Below, one piece after another: positions 41,674-50,765 of a stretch of 64,000 nucleotides of DNA. Origin of the DNA: Akkermansia muciniphila (GTDB taxonomy: Bacteria; Verrucomicrobiota; Verrucomicrobiia; Limisphaerales; UBA9464); assembly GCA_945861565.1 (NCBI GenBank), contig CAMAUY010000003.1, forward strand, positions 28,889 through 92,888. The letters are read 5' to 3'. The notes under the pieces are model-generated. The model saw only the letters and a program-made list of their open reading frames with translations. It was not told the origin of the DNA and did not search any database. Each line of letters starts with the position of its first letter. Position 1 is the first letter of the stretch. Made by a program: the position numbers and the translations under genes.

Positions 41674-44600
41674 ATGACCGCAGCGCCCCTCATTCGACGA
41701 GAATTGTACACCGCCGCACGCCGGGGTCGGAATCAACGGGTGCGTTGGTGGATCTCAGCACTGGGTTTGGTGGGGCTGGCGTTGTTCCTATTTACCCTCA
41801 CGACGGGCGCGATTCTGCCCGTGTCCGGGAGGGTGATCTTCCAATCCATTGGTGTCTGGATCTATTACTACTGCCTGGTCGCAGGAGCGGTCATCACGGC
41901 CGATGCGATCAGCTCCGAACGCCGGGAAGGCACGCTGGGGCTGCTCTTCCTGACCGATCTAACCGGCTGGGACGTCGTGGGCGGCAAGCTGACTTCGGCC
42001 TTGCTACCCATTCTCTACGCGGTGATGGGGCTGGTGCCGATGCTTTCGGTATTGATGCTGGCGGGGGGCGTGACGCTGAGTGATCTCGGACGCATCGCCC
42101 TCATCGGCCTGACCGCCGTGGTCTTTTCCGGCTCGGTTGGGCTCTTCTGTTCGAGCCTTAGTCTCAATGAGCGGAAATCAGCCTTCGCCGCTCTGGTGAT
42201 CAGCTTGTCGGTGACCGAACTTCTCCACGCTGCCGCGACGATGCTTGGGCTGCATGTGCGATCGGGAACGCTGGATGATCCAGTGCACTGGTGTTTTGAA
42301 ATGGCTCTGCCCTGGGCGGACCAGTTGGATCAATGGACGTTGCCTTATTTGCGGGATGAAGCAACCAAACCTGCGATTCAAAGGGGCCTGTTCAACTTTG
42401 GTACCCGGATCCTGGGACATTGGCTTGCCGCGGGAGTCCTGCTCGGATTCGCCTCGCATTTCGCGCGCAAGGGGGCGGGCGGCATCGCTCGGAACCGATT
42501 CGGAGAATGGATCTGGCAGTGGAGCAATCGCTGGACCTACGGGAGTGGAGCGATGCGAGCGGGTCGACGCCGGCGGTTGCTGACTTTAGACGCCGTGATG
42601 TGGCTCTGCTTGCGACACGCACGCAAGCGAGCGTATGGGTGGATTTTTGTTTTCGCGATGGCGATGGTGGCGATCGCGGTTGAGTCTCGAATGTCAGGAT
42701 TCGTCTGGCCGTGGGTTTTTCTCGCCATATTCCTGGGCACAGTTCACGCCGTTTTCAAAGCCTGGATCGCGAGTGAGACTTGCTATCAAATGGTGGAGGA
42801 TCGACGCAGTGGCGCTCTCGAGCTGATTCTTTCAACTCCGGTCGATGCACTCCAAATTGCACGGGGGCATTTTCGATCCCACCGCCATCAATTGATGCTC
42901 CCGATCGTCGCGTTACTGGTCGGCGAATTGGGGTGGTTATCGCGGATGAGCCGAAACGGGCAACTGCTCGAAGGCGAACAGGTGATGGCGGTCTTCGTAA
43001 CGTGCCTGGTGACGTTGGTGCTGGATATCTGGGCCGTACGGTGGCTGGCGCTCTGGTACGGATTGATTAAGCCCACCGCGAATGCCGCCGTTCAGGCCTG
43101 CATGCGGAGGATTTTCGTCCTTCCGATCTTGTTGTTCTTGCCCATGGTGGCGGTGCCGGGCGCGGGGCCTCTTGCGGCATTGGGTTTTCAAGATTACAGG
43201 GTCGTTCGGATCGCGTTCTTGTGGATTGCACTGGTTGCCGTGATCGACATCCCCATGGGGCTATGGGCTCGGGCACGATTTTTCAAGTACATGCGTCGTG
43301 TCGTTTCCGAAGGCGTCGGAGCCCTGATATCAGGCGCTCCCGGCGGCACTGGAAGGCAGTCGTCGAATTCATCAACGAGCCTGAAATCATCGGAAGCGAC
43401 ACCCGTGCTCCGTCCCGCATTGACTTCGGAGTCTCTTGATCCACGAGCCGATGCCAACGATGGCGCATCGATCGCGCCGATCGAGGGGCGAGCAGCGCAG
43501 CGAACCACGGCGGTGGTGCCTTGGCCACAGTTCCGCCAACGGGACTACGTCCTGGCCGCTGCTGCCGTTCTCATTCTCGGTTTCATCGTTTCGGCAAAAT
43601 GGAAACAGCAATCTCGGCGGATTGCTTGCGAACAACACGTGGAAGCAATTCGAGCGCGTGGAGAGCCCCTTCCAAATCAACTCCCGGAACAATGGAAATC
43701 GACCGCAGCTCCCGACGACAACGTGGTCGCCGGACTCGCGTCATTGATCCGTGCAAGCGCGCTATCCCGGGCCGAGACGAAACCGAGCGGGATCAAACTG
43801 ACCCGGCCCTTCCGCACCCATCCCCTCCAAAAGGACGAGTTCGCCAAAATCGAGGCGTGGCTCGCGGATTCGGCCATCGATTTGGACACGCTCCGTCAGG
43901 TCCTCCGCCGCCAGCGGGTGCAATACGACTATACGTTGGCGGCCGCCCCGGATCACGGATTGCCCGAATCGTACCGACTCGAGCGCTTCGTACTCCTGCT
44001 TAAAGGTGTGGCCGTGCTGGCAAGCGCTACGGGGCGGCAGGATGACGCGGCGGACGCCATTCTCGATATGCTACGAATGGCGGAAGTCTTGGCGGATCAC
44101 CCGGGTTCGAGCGGTCAGTTCTTTCGGATGAAGATTCTACCCACCGCACTCGAAAGTCTGGAAGGAGTGCTCTCCGCCGGTCCAATTGAAACCGCCCGAC
44201 TTTCCCGACTCCGCGCCGGCTTGGTCGCCGGGGCAAACGATCGATTTCTTGAACAATACCTGACCTGGGAACAATTCCAACGGGCTGACATCGCGACAAC
44301 GGCTGCGGGTTACCGCAAGAGTCTGGACCGAATTGTCCGGGGCGGCCCCACGTGGGTCTCTCCGATGATGGAACTTTATCGTAGGTATGAACGGTTTATC
44401 GGAATTGACTATATCGAAGCGCTCCGCAGCTTGCGGCAGCAGGAGACCCTTCTCACGATCTGGAGGCAGCCGTTGATCGAACGTGCGAGATCCCTGACGG
44501 GCTTGGAGAATGCCGGTCAAGGATCCAGGAGAAGGAGCCAATTCATGGGCATACCTACGGTCCGGCCGGACATGTCGAGCGCCTTGATGCAGATGGAATT

Positions 44601-44877
44601 GGAATGTGTGGCGATGATCCATGCCACGTGTACCGCCTTATCGATCGAGGAATATCGCGCCCGCACTGATCGCTTGCCGGCAGGGCTGCTGGCACCCGAT
44701 CTGGTTCAGGCTTCGGATTTGAATATTAATCCATACAACGGCAAGACCCTGCATCTGAACCTTCATGCGCCCGGGTATTCTATAACCGGAGAATGGTCAT
44801 CACGAGCCCCGCGGACAGCCTTCAAGTTTCTAAAGAAAGGCCAGGGCTATGAGTTTAGTTTTTCAGTCGATCGTTAA
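41674..44877 (+). CDS. Large membrane protein: ABC-2-type permease-like N-terminal region with ~500-aa C-terminal extension
   Basis: LIRRELYTAARRGRNQRVRWWISALGLVGLALFLF...ITADAISSERREGTLGLLFLTDLTGWDVVGGKL...; C-terminal EYRARTDRLPAGLLAPDL...INPYNGKTLHLNLHAPGYSITGEW. Confidence 0.7.
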   Translation: MTAAPLIRRELYTAARRGRNQRVRWWISALGLVGLALFLFTLTTGAILPVSGRVIFQSIGVWIYYYCLVAGAVITADAISSERREGTLGLLFLTDLTGWDVVGGKLTSALLPILYAVMGLVPMLSVLMLAGGVTLSDLGRIALIGLTAVVFSGSVGLFCSSLSLNERKSAFAALVISLSVTELLHAAATMLGLHVRSGTLDDPVHWCFEMALPWADQLDQWTLPYLRDEATKPAIQRGLFNFGTRILGHWLAAGVLLGFASHFARKGAGGIARNRFGEWIWQWSNRWTYGSGAMRAGRRRRLLTLDAVMWLCLRHARKRAYGWIFVFAMAMVAIAVESRMSGFVWPWVFLAIFLGTVHAVFKAWIASETCYQMVEDRRSGALELILSTPVDALQIARGHFRSHRHQLMLPIVALLVGELGWLSRMSRNGQLLEGEQVMAVFVTCLVTLVLDIWAVRWLALWYGLIKPTANAAVQACMRRIFVLPILLFLPMVAVPGAGPLAALGFQDYRVVRIAFLWIALVAVIDIPMGLWARARFFKYMRRVVSEGVGALISGAPGGTGRQSSNSSTSLKSSEATPVLRPALTSESLDPRADANDGASIAPIEGRAAQRTTAVVPWPQFRQRDYVLAAAAVLILGFIVSAKWKQQSRRIACEQHVEAIRARGEPLPNQLPEQWKSTAAPDDNVVAGLASLIRASALSRAETKPSGIKLTRPFRTHPLQKDEFAKIEAWLADSAIDLDTLRQVLRRQRVQYDYTLAAAPDHGLPESYRLERFVLLLKGVAVLASATGRQDDAADAILDMLRMAEVLADHPGSSGQFFRMKILPTALESLEGVLSAGPIETARLSRLRAGLVAGANDRFLEQYLTWEQFQRADIATTAAGYRKSLDRIVRGGPTWVSPMMELYRRYERFIGIDYIEALRSLRQQETLLTIWRQPLIERARSLTGLENAGQGSRRRSQFMGIPTVRPDMSSALMQMELECVAMIHATCTALSIEEYRARTDRLPAGLLAPDLVQASDLNINPYNGKTLHLNLHAPGYSITGEWSSRAPRTAFKFLKKGQGYEFSFSVDR

Positions 44878-44968
44878 TGCGAGGTGGGGGCCGGCCATTG
44901 CCACATTTTGTCGTCCCAGATGTGCGGAAGGCACGGTGTCCCGCAGAGTTTCGAGTCGAAGCGCAAAG

Positions 44969-45130
44969 TGCCGGAGGGAAGAACCGCGGATTGACACGGA
45001 TTGACGCGGATAAGGGGAAGCCGTTGCCTCTCAGCATCTGAGTGAGCGCCTGGAATCAGCGTTTATCGGCGTTCATCCGCGGTTCCAACTCCGGTTATGA
45101 ATTACTGGAATATCCAGGCCGAGGGCCTGG
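44969..45130 (+). repeat. Dispersed quasi-palindromic intergenic repeat, copy B
   Basis: tgccggagggaagaaccgcggattgacacggattgacgcggataaggggaagccgttgcc...gaatcagcgtttatcggcgttcatccgcggttccaactccggttatgaattactggaatatccaggccgagggcctgg; reverse complement aligns with 8635-8807. Confidence 0.85.
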
Positions 45131-45306
45131 CCAAAATTTATCAAAAAAGCATGAAAACTGAATCTTTTCGGATTTTTGTCCCACACCCGATGGTCGAAAA
45201 CAACCGTGAAGACACTTGACCCCTTCAAGACTGCAGTGGTACCGGTAGAACCAATTCCTCAAACTATGAACCGGTTCAATTCTTTGACCTCACTCAGCTT
45301 TCGGCT

Positions 45307-46830
45307 ATGAACCGACGTCATTTCCTCGGTGCCTTGAGCGGAGTTGCCTGGGCCGGGGGCGGCTTGGGCCCGATTCCACAGGGGGCTGCGGCAGTACCAT
45401 TACCCTCGGAAGCTCGCGACATCAGTTCACGGCTGGAGCTCTTCGTTGATGACTGGCTGATCGACAAACTCCGTGGCCTGGATCGACGCCTGCACCACCC
45501 GACGCCGCAAAATGTCGCCTTGGATGCGGATAAGCCGTGGGAAGGAAACGGCGGAAACTATATGACCGTGTTTCAGGATGGGGACCGGTATCGCATGTAC
45601 TACCGGGGCGTCCATGTGGTCTACAGCCAAGGCAAATTTGACGAGCCCCACCCCGAATACACCTGTTACGCGGAAAGCACCGACGGGATTCATTGGACGC
45701 GCCCGAATTTGGGGTTGTTCGAAGTGGCGGGCACCCGCGAGAACAATGTGATTCTCACCCGAGAAACCGGTGGCGAAGCGACTCATAATTTTTCACCGCT
45801 CATCGATACACGACCCGGGGTGGTGAAGGAAGAACGTTACAAGGCCTTGGGGGGTGGCGGGAAGGGCTTGATCGCGTTTAGTTCCGCCGACGGTATCCGT
45901 TGGAAGAAGCTCCGTGAGCAGCCCGTGATCACCCAAGGAGCGTTTGATTCTCAGAACCTCGCCTTCTGGGACACAGATCGAGCGGAATACCGCGCATACT
46001 TCCGGGATTTTCGAAAGGGACGTGATATCAAGACCTGCACGTCAAAGGATTTTCTCGTCTGGACCGAGCCAGTCTTTCTCGAGTACACGCCGGATCGGAT
46101 CAGCGAATTGTACACCAATCAGATTCTTCCCTACCCTCGAGCGCCGCACCTGCTGCTGGGATTTCCGACCCGCTACACGGATCGTGGCTGGACGACGGCG
46201 GCGAAGGCGCTTCCGCAGTACGACTACCGGCGAATTCGCGCCAGCCAATCCCAGCGAGAAGGAACCGCGCTGACCGATGGAATGTTCATGAGCAGCCGAA
46301 ATCGCCACCGATTTGTCGTTTGGCCGGAATCCTTCATTCGTCCCGGCCTCAAACTCAAAGGCAATTGGTTCTACGGCGACAATTACCAGAGCCTCGGATT
46401 GGTGGAGACCCCGTCGCGCATCGAAGGTGCGCCGGGGGAACTGTCATTCTATGTCACCGAATCCAGTTTGCAGGGAGAATCCGTCCGCTGGCGCCGCTAT
46501 ACCCTGCGCATCGACGGATTTGTGTCGGTACATGCGGAGTCCACCGGAGGGGAAATGATAACACGGCCGATTCGCTTCACCGGCAAGCAGTTGGTCATGA
46601 ACTACTCGACCTCGATCGCCGGGGGAGTCCGGGTGGAAATTCAGGACGCCCAGGGCACTCCCATTCCCGGCTTCACGCTGGCGGACGGAGAGGAGTTGTA
46701 CGGCGACTCGCTGGGTCAGGTGGTTTCTTGGCAGAAGGGTGATGACGTCAGTTCACTGTCCGGCCAGAGTGTCCGACTGCGGTTTGTGATGAAGGATGCC
46801 GATCTCTATTCGATTCAGTTCAGGACTTAA
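45307..46830 (+). CDS. Exported glycosidase-like (five-bladed beta-propeller type) protein with Tat-like signal
   Basis: MNRRHFLGALSGVAWAGGG; LFVDDWLIDKLRGLDRRLHHPTPQNV...YRMYYRG...YTCYAESTDGIHWTRPNLGLFEVAGTRENNVIL. Confidence 0.65.
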   Translation: MNRRHFLGALSGVAWAGGGLGPIPQGAAAVPLPSEARDISSRLELFVDDWLIDKLRGLDRRLHHPTPQNVALDADKPWEGNGGNYMTVFQDGDRYRMYYRGVHVVYSQGKFDEPHPEYTCYAESTDGIHWTRPNLGLFEVAGTRENNVILTRETGGEATHNFSPLIDTRPGVVKEERYKALGGGGKGLIAFSSADGIRWKKLREQPVITQGAFDSQNLAFWDTDRAEYRAYFRDFRKGRDIKTCTSKDFLVWTEPVFLEYTPDRISELYTNQILPYPRAPHLLLGFPTRYTDRGWTTAAKALPQYDYRRIRASQSQREGTALTDGMFMSSRNRHRFVVWPESFIRPGLKLKGNWFYGDNYQSLGLVETPSRIEGAPGELSFYVTESSLQGESVRWRRYTLRIDGFVSVHAESTGGEMITRPIRFTGKQLVMNYSTSIAGGVRVEIQDAQGTPIPGFTLADGEELYGDSLGQVVSWQKGDDVSSLSGQSVRLRFVMKDADLYSIQFRT

Positions 46831-46840
46831 CCTTTGAACG

Positions 46841-47644
46841 ATGCATACACGTCTGGAGAAGCAATCGATCCTGTGGGCGGTCCCTGCAGAGACCTCGGAT
46901 ATTCGGGAGGGGATTCGGCCCATTCCACGGATCCACCGGATGGCTCGGCCGGGCTTTACTCTGATCGAGCTGCTGGTGGTCATTGCCATCATCGCAATTT
47001 TGGCCAGCATGTTGTTGCCGGCGTTGGGACTTGCCAAGGAGCGGGCGAAACGCACTCAGTGCCTGAACAACATTCGACAACAAGGCCTGGGACTCACCCT
47101 TTATGCGGGTGAACACAGCGACCTTTTACCGATCCGATCCGCCTTTGCCTACGCGCTTTCTCCCGACGGCAAGCAGCCGAAAACGGACGCGCAAGCCGTC
47201 GAGTATCTTGAGGGATTGGGGAAACTGTATCCTAACTATATCAAGGAGACCCGGGTTTTCTATTGTCCTTCATGCCGATGGGAGAATTTAAGCTATGACG
47301 GGCCGTACGGGTGGAAGAAGAACTTTCCCCTGCACACCACCGGGGGTGATAACGGCATCAATAACTCCTATGTCTACCTGTTCACGAGCAACCCGCTAAA
47401 GCCGAGTCGCGTGTCTGAAATTGGGCAGGGAGCCCTCACCACCGATTTTTATTTCCTGGGCGCCGGCGATGTCATCCACAAGACCGGATACAATGTTTCC
47501 TATGCCGATGGGCATGGTGCCTGGTACGCGGACGGGCAGCGCCAAATCGCCCGGTCGAACGGCGGCGTTGGTTCGAATGACCCGATCAACCGGGATTGGT
47601 GGGAGCATTTTTCGAGGAATATCCCGCCCAAAACGAAACTCTAG
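46841..47644 (+). CDS. Prepilin-type N-terminal cleavage/methylation domain protein (type II pseudopilin-like)
   Basis: [56 protein letters not shown]...[18 protein letters not shown]. Confidence 0.9.
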   Translation: MHTRLEKQSILWAVPAETSDIREGIRPIPRIHRMARPGFTLIELLVVIAIIAILASMLLPALGLAKERAKRTQCLNNIRQQGLGLTLYAGEHSDLLPIRSAFAYALSPDGKQPKTDAQAVEYLEGLGKLYPNYIKETRVFYCPSCRWENLSYDGPYGWKKNFPLHTTGGDNGINNSYVYLFTSNPLKPSRVSEIGQGALTTDFYFLGAGDVIHKTGYNVSYADGHGAWYADGQRQIARSNGGVGSNDPINRDWWEHFSRNIPPKTKL

Positions 47645-47665
47645 TACCGAGCCGAGCCTAACGTC

Positions 47666-48166
47666 ATGGATTTTTTAAATCGCTGGCCCAAGACGACCGG
47701 CTTGATTGCCGCCGGAGCGTCGATTCTCGCGGTTGGCTTTTTGATTATCCACTCCATCCGCAGCAATCAGAGACCCAAGGGAGATCTTTGGTTTTACGAC
47801 GTGAAGGCCAAGCGCTTGTTTCCCGCCTCCGACCTAAGCGTGCCTCCGATCGATACTCCTTCCGGTTCCCGGACGGGTGTCCGTGCCCAGGTATTCAGTT
47901 GCGGAGATTGCTCGGAATCGAGTCGTTTCATCGCCTACCTGGAAATGCTCACTCCCGACGGCAAGCGGGCTGTGGAGGCACAGATGAAGAACAATGGAAG
48001 CCGGACCGGCATCGGGTTCGCCCTGGAGAAATTACCCTATGCCGTCCTGGTCCGATCCCCAGAAGATGACGCCTGGTATCCCCAATCCAGTCCGGAAGGA
48101 CAGACTGTAGTGCAAGCGGGCAGACTGAAAGGCGGATGCCCTCATCCCCGGCCATGCGTGCCCTGA
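47666..48166 (+). CDS. Conserved hypothetical membrane-anchored protein
   Basis: One N-terminal TM (TTGLIAAGASILAVGFLIIHSI); LWFYDVKAKRLFPASDLSVPPIDTPSGSRTGVRAQVFSCGDCSESSRFIAYLEMLTPDGK. Confidence 0.55.
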   Translation: MDFLNRWPKTTGLIAAGASILAVGFLIIHSIRSNQRPKGDLWFYDVKAKRLFPASDLSVPPIDTPSGSRTGVRAQVFSCGDCSESSRFIAYLEMLTPDGKRAVEAQMKNNGSRTGIGFALEKLPYAVLVRSPEDDAWYPQSSPEGQTVVQAGRLKGGCPHPRPCVP

Positions 48167-48284
48167 TTCCCCGGGGCCAAAGCCTCCGGTATTGGCCAGT
48201 CGGGCTAATACCGTCAATTCCAATCCCTCCGAATTACCAGCTGCACCCGCGTGGATGAATGTTACTCGAAGGACTGTACCCCAC

Positions 48285-50630
48285 ATGCCACTCCAACTTG
48301 TCACCGAACTTACCGACACCGACCGCCGATTGTTGGATCGCGCCACCGAGGGCTTTCTGCCCCAGCGCGTCTATGACATCCATTCACACCTCTATCATAC
48401 GCGCCACTTCGCCCAAGGAACCTTGCCGGCGTTTCTCGATGCCGACCGCGGTTATGGCTTGCGCGATTTTAAGGAGGCGATGGCGCGCTGGATGCCGGGA
48501 CGCGACGTCGAAGGATTGTTCTTTGGCTATCCGTGGCGGGGTAATGACCGCGCGGGAGAGAATGCCTGGCTACAGGAACAGATCGCACCGACGGTCGCAT
48601 CGACCCATTCCCGGGCTCTGGCGCTCGTCGCCCCCCAGGATGATCCATCCGGGGTTCGGCGGTTGCTGGAAAACGGCGTTTTCATCGGCATTAAGCCCTA
48701 CCGCGTCTACGCCGACGTGCCGGACACGAACGAGGCCACCATCGAGTCCTTTGCTCCGGAATGGATGTGGGAACTGTGCCACGACCATGAGGGCGTGCTC
48801 ATGCTGCACATCATGCGGTCCGGCGGCATTACCGATCCGGACAATGTTGACAGCATCCGCCGACTTTGCCGTCGTTATCCACGCTGTCGACTGGTCCTGG
48901 CACATGTGGCGCGTTCGTTCAACTACCGTCATGCCCGCGAGGGCCTGCACGTTCTGGCGGATATCGACAACGTCGTGGTGGACACTTCCGCTGTGACACA
49001 CACCGGCGCTTTTCGTGCAGCATTGGAGATTCTGGGCCCGCGGCGCGTTCTCTGGGGGAGCGATTATATGGTCAGCGAGCTGCGCGGCACCTGCGGCACT
49101 CAGGGCGATGGCTTTACCTGGATTTATTCCGAAGACGCATCGGCGAAGGACCTCACCGTTTTTGGCCATTACACCCTCGTCGGCATCGAGTCGCTCCTGT
49201 GCTTGCGCGAAGCCTGCGAAGACACCGGGATGAACCCTGCGGATCTGCAGGATATCTTTCATGACAACGCCTTGCGCCTGCTGGCACCACATCTGCGCAG
49301 CGACGGACTCCGACCGAGTCTCCACGGTCCTGAACTGTGGTCACAGGCCAAAGCGAAAATTTCCTGCGGCACGGGCTTGCTCTCAAAGCGTGCGCATCTC
49401 TTTGATCCGGTCACCTGGCCCTCCTACTACTCACGCTGCAAAGGAACGGACATCTGGGACCTCGACGATCATCGCTACACCGACTTCACCGGCGGGGTGG
49501 GGGCCATTCTGCTTGGCCATGGCGATGAAGCCGTAAACGCTGCCGTAAAGCGCCGAGTGGACCTTGGCAGTTACTGCACGCTCGTCTCGCCCGACGAGGT
49601 AACGCTCGCCGATGTCCTGCTCGATCTGCATCCATGGGCACAGAAGGTGCGCTATGCACGCGGTGGCGGCGAAGCGCTTGCCCTGGCGGTGCGCATCGCC
49701 CGCGCGGCGACGGGCAAGAGTGGCATCGCCTTATGCGGCTATCATGGCTGGAGTGATTGGTATCTCGCGGCCAACCTCAACGAATGCGATGCGCTCGACG
49801 GACATCTGCTGCCGGGACTTGAGCCGCTGGGTGTGCCACGGGAACTCCGAGGAACGGCGGTTCCATTTCGTTACAACGATCCCGTCGCGTTCCAAGCAGC
49901 GCTCGACACTCTCGGCAACAATCTTGCCGCTGTGGTTATGGAACCGATGCGTTCAGAACTGCCCCGTGACGGTTTTTTGCAAAACGTGGCCGCATCCTGC
50001 CGTGCCGCTGGCGCGGTTTATATTGTGGACGAAGTCACCAGTGGCTGGCGCTTCGGTTTTCCGGGCGCCTGCCCGAAGCTCGGCATTCAGCCCGACCTGG
50101 CGGTGTATGCGAAGGCGATGAGCAATGGCATCCCCTGTGGCGCAATCATCGGCACGGAAGCGGTGATGGCGGGTGCGAATCGGAGCTTTATCTCGAGCAG
50201 CTACTGGACCGACGGCATCGGCCCGGCGGCTGCGCTGGCCTGCATCCGTAAGATGCAAACGCACGGCGTGCAGCAGCATGTGTGGCAACTCGGCGAACGC
50301 CTGCAGCAGGGCCTGCGCGCGGTGGCTTCCCGTCACCCGAGCTTAGGCATCAAAGTCGGCGGGCAACCTTGCGCGCCCTCCCTGGCGTTCGGACTCGGAG
50401 ACGACAATGCCGCCGCGAAGGCACTGATGATTCGCGGCATGTTAAACCAAAACTTTCTTTTCAGCGGCCAACTTTACGTCATGTGGCCGCACCACGAGCA
50501 GGGGATGGCCGACTTGCTCTCCTCCCTCGATGAAGTCCTCAAAAATCTCGACGAATTGCACCAGCACGGCCAGCTTCGTGAGGTGGCAGGGCCGGCGGTG
50601 GTCGCGACCGGTTTCGCCCGATTAGCCTGA
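48285..50630 (+). CDS. Fusion: amidohydrolase-family domain (N) + class-III PLP aminotransferase / GSA-aminomutase-like domain (C)
   Basis: N: RVYDIHSHLYHTR (HxH), LMLHIMRSGGI, LVLAHVARSF, VLWGSDYMVSEL. C: DIWDLDDHRYTDFTGGVGAILLGHGDEAVNAAVKRR, CGYHGWSDWYLA, VYIVDEVTSGWRFG, VYAKAMSNGIPCGAIIG (Schiff-base Lys). One uninterrupted ORF; start set at 48285. Confidence 0.88.
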   Translation: MPLQLVTELTDTDRRLLDRATEGFLPQRVYDIHSHLYHTRHFAQGTLPAFLDADRGYGLRDFKEAMARWMPGRDVEGLFFGYPWRGNDRAGENAWLQEQIAPTVASTHSRALALVAPQDDPSGVRRLLENGVFIGIKPYRVYADVPDTNEATIESFAPEWMWELCHDHEGVLMLHIMRSGGITDPDNVDSIRRLCRRYPRCRLVLAHVARSFNYRHAREGLHVLADIDNVVVDTSAVTHTGAFRAALEILGPRRVLWGSDYMVSELRGTCGTQGDGFTWIYSEDASAKDLTVFGHYTLVGIESLLCLREACEDTGMNPADLQDIFHDNALRLLAPHLRSDGLRPSLHGPELWSQAKAKISCGTGLLSKRAHLFDPVTWPSYYSRCKGTDIWDLDDHRYTDFTGGVGAILLGHGDEAVNAAVKRRVDLGSYCTLVSPDEVTLADVLLDLHPWAQKVRYARGGGEALALAVRIARAATGKSGIALCGYHGWSDWYLAANLNECDALDGHLLPGLEPLGVPRELRGTAVPFRYNDPVAFQAALDTLGNNLAAVVMEPMRSELPRDGFLQNVAASCRAAGAVYIVDEVTSGWRFGFPGACPKLGIQPDLAVYAKAMSNGIPCGAIIGTEAVMAGANRSFISSSYWTDGIGPAAALACIRKMQTHGVQQHVWQLGERLQQGLRAVASRHPSLGIKVGGQPCAPSLAFGLGDDNAAAKALMIRGMLNQNFLFSGQLYVMWPHHEQGMADLLSSLDEVLKNLDELHQHGQLREVAGPAVVATGFARLA

Positions 50631-50765
50631 ATTATTGCGGATCATGACTTACTGCCGATCCAGGCTGCCACGATATGAATCCCGTCCCACCGCAAACCGG
50701 TCGATCCTGCGGAGCCCAGTTCGCATAGCCGTAATGGGAGATTTCCACGCACGGGAGCTTTTTGC

